Positions 59,526 to 64,000 of a stretch of 64,000 bases of DNA are shown one piece after another (the first letter of the stretch is position 1; each line of letters starts with the position of its first letter). The translations under genes were made by a program, and so were the position numbers. This DNA is from Planosporangium sp963837285 (lineage in GTDB: Bacteria > Actinomycetota > Actinomycetes > Mycobacteriales > Micromonosporaceae), in the NCBI GenBank assembly GCA_963837285.1, contig CAWIMS010000005.1, forward strand, positions 682,001-746,000, written 5' to 3'. The notes below the pieces were generated by a model. The model was not told the origin of the DNA. It saw only the letters and a program-made list of their open reading frames with translations, and made no database searches.

Positions 59526-60143
59526 GTGGACGCGCGACTGCGCGAGGCCGCGGAGCGCGCGGCCGGTTTCATGCCGCCGGACGAGGGGCTGGCGTTGTAC
59601 GAGGCGGCGCTCGACGCGGCCCGGTTCGGCCCGCTGCTGGAGGTCGGCACGTACTGCGCCAAGTCGACCATCTACCTCGCCGCCGCGGCGCGCGAGCGCG
59701 GCACCGTCGTGGTGACCGTCGACCACCACCGCGGCTCGGAGGAGCACCAGCCGGGCTGGGACTACCACGACCCGGCGCTGGTCGACCCCGCGGCCGGCCG
59801 GCTCGACTCGCTGCCGGCGGCCCGGCGTACCCTCCGTGAGGCCGGCGTCGAGGAGACGGTCGTCGTCGTGGTCGGCCGGTCGGCCACCGTCGCCGCGCTC
59901 TGGGCGACCCCGCTCGGTCTGGTCTTCATCGACGGCGGGCACACCGACCAGGCGGCCGCCACCGACTACGCCGGCTGGTCGCCGCACGTGGCGCCGGGCG
60001 GCCGGCTCGCGATCCACGACGTGTTCGCCGACCCGGCCGACGGGGGCCAGGCGCCGTGGCGGATCTACCGGCGGGCGCTCGCCGAGGGCGGCTTCGTGCC
60101 GCACGCCGCCACCGGTTCCCTCCAGGTGCTGCGCCGCGCCTAG
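59526..60143 (+). CDS. class I SAM-dependent methyltransferase (O-methyltransferase-like)
   Basis: A 205-residue protein with PLLEVGTYCAKSTIYLAAAA (motif I variant with Cys), VVVTVDHHRGSEEHQPGWDY, LGLVFIDGGHTDQAAATDYA (the IDGxH motif of class I O-methyltransferases such as CmcI and MycE relatives) and VAPGGRLAIHDVFADPADGG. The acidic/His pattern suggests a metal-assisted O-methyl transfer. The GTG at 59526 has GGAGGA 10 nt upstream. It converges on the glycosyltransferase operon across repeat copy 6 and is often seen with such genes in actinomycetes, so it may act in the same pathway. Confidence 0.8.
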   Translation: MDARLREAAERAAGFMPPDEGLALYEAALDAARFGPLLEVGTYCAKSTIYLAAAARERGTVVVTVDHHRGSEEHQPGWDYHDPALVDPAAGRLDSLPAARRTLREAGVEETVVVVVGRSATVAALWATPLGLVFIDGGHTDQAAATDYAGWSPHVAPGGRLAIHDVFADPADGGQAPWRIYRRALAEGGFVPHAATGSLQVLRRA

Positions 60144-60159
60144 ATCGCCACTGCCGCGG

Positions 60160-61224
60160 CTAGATCGTCACAATTTCCGGGAGGTTGTCGCCACAGCAGG
60201 ACTCCGATGCCACGACTTCCGGGAAGTTGTGACTGTCGTCGAGGCCGAAGACCGCCGTCGTCGCCGGATCGCCGGCCAGCGCCGCGGCGGCGAGCAGCGC
60301 CACGCCGGCGGTCCAGGTCGTGCGCTCCTCCGGCCAGATCGCGCGGTCATCGAACACCCAGCCGGTCCAGTACGAGCCGTCGGTGTCGCGCAGGTGCTGC
60401 ACGTCCGCGAAGATCCGGGCCGCCCGGTCCCGGTCGCCCAGCGCCCACAGCGCGAGCACCAGCTCGCAGGTCTCCGCACCGGTGACCCACGGCCGGTCGT
60501 CGACGCACCGCACGCCTAGGTCGGCGACCACGAACCGGTCCCACCCGCCCTCGATCCGCGACCGCCCCGCCGGCCCGGACAACGCGCCGCCGAGCACCGG
60601 GTAGTACCAGTCCATGGCGTACCGGTCGCGCGGCGCGAACCGGTCCGGGTGCGCCCGCAGCACGTGCCCGAGCCCGGCGGCGGCCAGCTCCCAGTCCGGT
60701 TGCGGCTCGTCGCGCCGTGCGGCCACCGCGATCGCGCAGCGCAGACTCTGGTACATGCTGGCGCAGCCGGCCAACAGCGCCTCGTCGGCCGCCCGCCCCC
60801 CGGCGTCGCGGGCCCACCGGATCTCGCCGAGGCCGCTCTGCAACCCGAGCACGAAGTCGACCGCGGAGACCAGCACCGGCCACATGCGGTCCAGGAACGC
60901 CTCGTCGCCGGTACTCAAGTAGTGGTGCCAGGTGCCGACGCATACGTACGCCGCGAAGTTCGCCTCCCGGGTGTCGTCGACCACCCGGCCGTCGCGGTAC
61001 CCGGCGTACCACGAGCCGTCCGGGTTCTGGTGGCGGCGCAGCCACTCGTACGCGTGGGCGGCCTCGTCCGGCCGGCCGGCACAGTCGAGCCCCATCGCCG
61101 CCTCGACATGGTCCCAGGGGTCGGCGTGGCCGCCCGGAAACCACGGGATCAGCCCGTCGGGAAGCTGTACCGCCGCGATCGCGGCACCGGTCGCGGCAAC
61201 CGAGGCCGGATCCAGCGCCGTCAT
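60160..61224 (-). CDS. alpha/alpha-toroid (prenyltransferase/six-hairpin-like) protein
   Basis: A 354-residue helical-barrel protein. It opens with AAVQLPDGLIPWFPGGHADP and WDHVEAAMGLDCAGRPDEAA, then WLRRHQNPDGSWYAGYRDGR (a QNxDGSW repeat as in terpenoid-cyclase/prenyltransferase toroids), DDTREANFAAYVCVGTWHHY and WVFDDRAIWPEERTTWTAGV. Genome annotations usually call such proteins prenyltransferases, but the tryptophan-rich pattern also fits six-hairpin glycosidases. Its ATG overlaps the methyltransferase stop (ATGA), so it is the third gene of an operon. The last 25 or so residues come from repeat copy 6. Confidence 0.75.
   Translation of the reverse strand: MTALDPASVAATGAAIAAVQLPDGLIPWFPGGHADPWDHVEAAMGLDCAGRPDEAAHAYEWLRRHQNPDGSWYAGYRDGRVVDDTREANFAAYVCVGTWHHYLSTGDEAFLDRMWPVLVSAVDFVLGLQSGLGEIRWARDAGGRAADEALLAGCASMYQSLRCAIAVAARRDEPQPDWELAAAGLGHVLRAHPDRFAPRDRYAMDWYYPVLGGALSGPAGRSRIEGGWDRFVVADLGVRCVDDRPWVTGAETCELVLALWALGDRDRAARIFADVQHLRDTDGSYWTGWVFDDRAIWPEERTTWTAGVALLAAAALAGDPATTAVFGLDDSHNFPEVVASESCCGDNLPEIVTI
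60167..60233. repeat. dispersed double-palindrome repeat, copy 6 (full)
   Basis: Arms of the TCACAATTTCCGGGAGGTTG type face each other around a loop of about 14 bp between two convergent genes. On the minus strand it encodes the last two dozen residues of the toroid protein (SHNFPEVVAS and GDNLPEIVTI). Confidence 0.85.
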
Positions 61225-61946
61225 GAGGCCTGGTCCACTGTGGCCGCGTAGACGACCAGGCTCTTGCCCAGGACCGGGTTGAGCGCCCGCTCCAGCAGCC
61301 GGGTCCAACGAGGACGGCGCATCAGGTCGTACACCAGGAACCGGTGGTACGTCCGGGGCAGCCAGGCCCGCTCGTTGTCCACCCCGAACAGGCAGCGCAG
61401 CCACCAGTACGGCGAGTGCAGCGCGTGCGCGTGGTGTCCGCCGCCGGCCGGGACCAGCGCCGCGGCGCGCAGCCGGGACCGTAGCTGGCCGCGCCGGTAC
61501 ACCCGGACGTGGCCGCCCTCGACCTGGTGGTACGCGTCGGAGAGGGCCCAGCAGATCCGCTCCGGCCACCAGCGCGGCACGGTCACCGCGAGCACCCCGC
61601 CGGGTCGCAGTACCCGGGCCAGCTCGGCGATGGCCCGGCCGTCGTCGACGATGTGCTCCAGTACCTCGGAGGCGACCACCGCGTCGAACGCGCCGTCCGG
61701 GAACGGCAGCGTGAGCGCGTCGCCGCGGACGGCGCTCGCACTCGCGCCCACCGGCACCTCGCCGCCCTCCTCCATCGCGGCGAACATGGCCGTCACGCCG
61801 GCCAGCTCGCCCGGGTCGCGGTCGAGCGCGACCACCCGCGCTCCCCGCCGGTAGAGCTCGAAGGCGTGCCGGCCGGCACCGCAGCCGAGGTCGAGCACCC
61901 GGTCACCGGGCCGGATCGCCAGCCGAGCGAAGTCAACCGTCAGCAA
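61221..61946 (-). CDS. class I SAM-dependent methyltransferase (operon member)
   Basis: A 241-residue methyltransferase: VLDLGCGAGRHAFELYRRGA (motif I), VVALDRDPGELAGVTAMFAA, LPFPDGAFDAVVASEVLEHI, VLRPGGVLAVTVPRWWPERI, and a C-terminal region with HHAHALHSPYWWLRCLFGVD. The start is taken as TTG at 61946 because GGAGAGGGC lies just before it and LLTVDFARLAIRPGDRVLDL fits the usual N terminus; it overlaps the glycosyltransferase gene by 14 bp. The stop overlaps the toroid gene. The substrate may be the glycoside made by its partner. Confidence 0.88.
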   Translation of the reverse strand: MLTVDFARLAIRPGDRVLDLGCGAGRHAFELYRRGARVVALDRDPGELAGVTAMFAAMEEGGEVPVGASASAVRGDALTLPFPDGAFDAVVASEVLEHIVDDGRAIAELARVLRPGGVLAVTVPRWWPERICWALSDAYHQVEGGHVRVYRRGQLRSRLRAAALVPAGGGHHAHALHSPYWWLRCLFGVDNERAWLPRTYHRFLVYDLMRRPRWTRLLERALNPVLGKSLVVYAATVDQAS

Positions 61947-63198
61947 TCTGCCCTCTCCGTTCGTCGAGTGCGGCACGGTACCGCAGCGCCGTCGCGACCG
62001 CGGTCGCGCGCCAGGTGAAGCGTTCGAGCACCCGGGCCCGCCCGGCCGCGCCGAGCCGCGCGCCCAGGTCGGGCCGGTCCAGGGCGGTGCCGAGCGCCAC
62101 GGCCAGCGCGCCGGCGTCGCCCGGCGGCACGAGCAGGGCCGCGCCGCCGTCCGGCCCGACGACCTCCGGCAGCGCGCCGGCGGATGTCGCGACCAGCGGG
62201 GTGGCGCAGGCCATCGCCTCGACCGCGGGGAGCGAGAAGCCCTCGAACAGCGACGGCACCACGGCCACCGACGCGGCGCGCAGCTCATCGACCAGCTCCG
62301 TGGTCTCGATGCGCCCGGTGAAGCGGATCGCGCCGGCCAGCCCGTACCGCTCGACCGCCGCCGCCACCGGACCGCTGGCCTTGACCGAGCCGATCACGAC
62401 CAGCTCGGCGGCGCGCTCGGTGCGCACCTTCGCCAGCGCCTCCACCAGCACCAGCAGGCCTTTGAGCGGCACGTCGGCGCTGGCGGTGGTGACGATCCGG
62501 CCGGGCACCCGGGTCACCGCCGGGTCCGGCGAGAACACCGCCGGATCGGTGCCGACCGGGACCACGTGGATGCGCTCCGCCGGCACGCGGAGGTACTCGA
62601 TGATTTCGGCGCGGGACGCGTCCGAGACGGTGACGACGTGCGGCAGCCGGCGCGCCACCCGGCGCTGCATCCGGGTGAACGCGTACCACCGGCGAAGCGA
62701 CACCCGGCGCGCCCGGGACGCGGACCGCAGCTCGATGGCGCGGTCGATCTGGATCGGATGGTGGACCGTGGTCACCAGCGGCAGGCCCAGCCGGGACAGC
62801 CCGACCAGCCCGTACCCGAGGGTCTGGTTGTCGTGCACCACGTCGAAGTCGCCGGACCGGGCGCGCAACAGCCGCCGCGCCCGCAGCGAGAACGTCAGCG
62901 GCTCCGGGAAGCCGCCGGTCATCATCGTGGCGATCTCGACCAGGTCGATCCAGTCCCGGTACTCCCGCCAGGCCGGCACCCGGAACGGGTCGCTCGGCCG
63001 GTAGAGGTCGAGGCTTTCCAGCCGGGTCAGGCGGGCGCCGCCGTCGATGTCCGGATACGGCGGCCCGGCGATCACCTCGACGCGGTGCCCGAGGGCGGTC
63101 AGCTCACGGGCGAGGTTGCGGACATAGATGCCTTGACCGCCGCAAAACGGGTTGCCGCGATAGGTCAACAGGGCAACCCGTAACGATCGGTCGGTCAA
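61933..63198 (-). CDS. GT4-family glycosyltransferase
   Basis: A 421-residue retaining glycosyltransferase (GT-B fold). N-terminal VALLTYRGNPFCGGQGIYVR is the acceptor-side glycine loop. GDFDVVHDNQTLGYGLVGLS and LVTTVHHPIQIDRAIEL follow. The donor-binding half has VPVGTDPAVFSP, GRIVTTASADVPLKGLLVLV and the EX7E motif in PSLFEGFSLPAVEAMACATP. It resembles mycobacterial and streptomycete GT4 mannosyl/glucosyltransferases. TTG at 63198 is chosen as start because of GGGGGAAGG just upstream; GTG at 63228 is an alternative. It heads a three-gene coupled operon with no obvious promoter palindrome. Confidence 0.9.
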   Translation of the reverse strand: MTDRSLRVALLTYRGNPFCGGQGIYVRNLARELTALGHRVEVIAGPPYPDIDGGARLTRLESLDLYRPSDPFRVPAWREYRDWIDLVEIATMMTGGFPEPLTFSLRARRLLRARSGDFDVVHDNQTLGYGLVGLSRLGLPLVTTVHHPIQIDRAIELRSASRARRVSLRRWYAFTRMQRRVARRLPHVVTVSDASRAEIIEYLRVPAERIHVVPVGTDPAVFSPDPAVTRVPGRIVTTASADVPLKGLLVLVEALAKVRTERAAELVVIGSVKASGPVAAAVERYGLAGAIRFTGRIETTELVDELRAASVAVVPSLFEGFSLPAVEAMACATPLVATSAGALPEVVGPDGGAALLVPPGDAGALAVALGTALDRPDLGARLGAAGRARVLERFTWRATAVATALRYRAALDERRGQIADG

Positions 63199-63342
63199 GC
63201 CTTCCCCCGCTCCTGATTCCGGTATCACGTGAGCGCGCGGTGCGTCTGTCCGACCTCGACAGAAGACCGCGCGCACGCTTCGTCCGCAGACTCTATAGCA
63301 GAGGCACCAATCACCTGGTCGGCAAGCAACCAGGTAACGCTG

Positions 63343-63385
63343 CCCGGGGCGCGGTCGGTGTATTGCCACCGATCCGCGCCCCGGG
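63343..63385 (-). terminator. strong hairpin downstream of the right-edge minus-strand gene
   Basis: CCCGGGGCGCGG and TCGGTG pair with CACCGA and CCGCGCCCCGGG around a short loop, about 18 bp in all with one bulge. It lies 50 nt past the stop at 63436 and shields the glycosyltransferase operon. Confidence 0.75.
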
Positions 63386-63435
63386 CCGTACACGCGAGCC
63401 CTCCGCCCCGGAGACCCGCGCGACGTTTCACGACG

Positions 63436-63690
63436 TCAACTGATGATCAGGTGTACGAAGGCATTGCCGACGTTCCTGCACTGGTCACCGGTACCGTCGT
63501 CGTGCGAGTAGTAGCCGTTGTCGGAGTACCCGTCGTCCTCGTACCCCAACTCCAGCGCCCCACCGGCGGTGGTCACGAACGTCCGGCCGACCAGCGTCCA
63601 CAGTTCCTGGAGGCCGCTGGTGACGCCGGGTAGGTCGCCGCCCTTCTGAGCACGGTACTGGTATCCATGTCCCGCACGGTGACACCGCAC
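63436..63690 (-). CDS. unrecognised small protein or C-terminal fragment
   Basis: From GTG at 63690 the frame gives about 84 residues: CHRAGHGYQYRAQKGGDLPG, LQELWTLVGRTFVTTAGGAL and then an acidic, Tyr-rich segment ELGYEDDGYSDNGYYSHDDG before NVGNAFVHLIIS. No signal peptide or family is recognised. The DDGYSDNGYYSHDDGTGD stretch could bind calcium. The open frame reaches 63858, but the upstream codons look like noise, so this may be the tail of a lost secreted protein. A strong hairpin follows it. Confidence 0.4.
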   Translation of the reverse strand: MRCHRAGHGYQYRAQKGGDLPGVTSGLQELWTLVGRTFVTTAGGALELGYEDDGYSDNGYYSHDDGTGDQCRNVGNAFVHLIIS

Positions 63691-63792
63691 GCTGAAACGG
63701 GCCTGATACGGCGCTGGAACGGGCCTAGAACGGCGTGAAAAAGCACGTGAAGCTGGATTTGTCCGGGCCGCGCTCGGGGGTACTCGGGGCAC

Positions 63793-63823
63793 CCGGTCAT
63801 CACCCTTGACGGGTGATGACCGG
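63793..63823. promoter_or_regulatory. long perfect hairpin upstream of the rhomboid-like gene
   Basis: CCGGTCATCACCC and GGGTGATGACCGG form a perfect 13-bp inverted repeat around TTGAC, and pairing continues beyond one bulged C into GCAC/GTGC. It lies 29 bp before the ATG at 63852, so an operator or an RNA leader structure is more likely than a terminator. Confidence 0.5.
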
Positions 63824-63851
63824 TGCCCGGCACGGGTCGACGCTGAGCGGC

Positions 63852-64000
63852 ATGGCAACAGGGGTAAGCGCCGGCGCGATCACACTCGACCGGGTCAGGC
63901 GGCTGTGCCGGGGCCGCGACGTCGCACTCGGGTACTCCCTCATCGTCGTCGCCGTCGCGGTCACGCTCGCCGTCGCGCCCCGCTCGGTACACGACGAACT
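63852..64000 (+). CDS. rhomboid-like membrane protein, 5' end only
   Basis: The ATG at 63852 opens a frame to the window edge (49 codons). It encodes a basic N terminus (LDRVRRLCRGRDVALGYSLI) followed by a transmembrane helix (VVAVAVTLAVAP) and RSVHDEL. This opening resembles the actinobacterial rhomboid-like proteins, whose first helix is followed by a loop of this kind. The catalytic part lies outside the window, so the call is tentative. Confidence 0.45.
   Translation, partial: MATGVSAGAITLDRVRRLCRGRDVALGYSLIVVAVAVTLAVAPRSVHDE

Noticed and set aside
27402..60236. Reading the regularly similar repeats as a CRISPR-like array
   Set aside because: The copies are kilobases apart, there are no spacers of uniform length, and no cas genes are present.
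63199..63342. A tRNA or small RNA in the gap upstream of the glycosyltransferase
   Set aside because: The CCTGGTCGGCAAGCAACCAGG region can pair, but no cloverleaf, anticodon arm or T-loop sequence is present.

Overview
The window looks like chromosomal DNA of a high-GC actinomycete, most likely Micromonosporaceae (Actinoplanes/Micromonospora/Dactylosporangium type). The basis is very high GC at third codon positions, many GTG/TTG starts, ATGA-type stop/start overlaps, several AfsR/SARP-type regulators and SigE-family sigma factors. The family placement is an inference from protein style, not from a marker gene. No rRNA, tRNA, CRISPR array, transposase or phage module was seen.

Layout. 0-11 kb: a secreted phytase-like esterase, gene debris (NUDIX and short-chain dehydrogenase fragments), a PadR/membrane-protein pair, two membrane proteins, an Acg-type nitroreductase, a DyP peroxidase, an aconitase-type gene with a large internal deletion, and a STAS/PP2C partner-switching pair. 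11-17 kb: a secreted subtilase that has lost the middle of its catalytic domain and a secreted GH3 glycosidase with a CebR-like operator. 17-27 kb: methyltransferase/HxlR pair, Gfo/Idh oxidoreductase, SigJ/SigG-like sigma factor, RecQ-like helicase, secreted proteins and hydrolases. 27-37 kb: a broken TPR gene opposite a winged-helix regulator plus MFS exporter, an MBL hydrolase/LysR pair, a FIST protein, a sugar ABC importer without its own ATPase, and a methyltransferase remnant. 37-44 kb: ahcY behind an S-adenosylhomocysteine riboswitch, arsR/cadI, a heavily frameshifted TetR/MFS pair, and a sigma factor with its membrane partner. 44-59 kb: three large AfsR-like STAND regulators interspersed with small genes (secreted unknown, PadR pair, PemK, kinase stump, ricin-type lectin, BI-1 protein, L,D-transpeptidase). 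59-64 kb: a translationally coupled glycosyltransferase, methyltransferase and alpha/alpha-toroid protein operon with a second methyltransferase opposite it, and a rhomboid-like gene running off the edge.

Two patterns stand out. First, a dispersed repeat of about 70 bp occurs in five full and two half copies, only to the right of 27 kb. It is a hairpin whose two arms are each palindromic (core CAACTTCCCGGAAGTTG). Almost every copy sits at the cut end of a gene or supplies the last codons of one, so translated tails read HNF(P/R)E(V/I)V or GTTSRK. Second, the window is rich in damaged genes: large internal deletions in aconitase, subtilase and a methyltransferase, and a 1.5-kb stretch (40.6-42.0 kb) with about eleven single-base indels, nearly all insertions, which may be a sequencing artefact.

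Regulation is unusually legible. Eight regulator genes or divergent pairs are preceded by clear palindromes, and most transcription units end in strong perfect hairpins.
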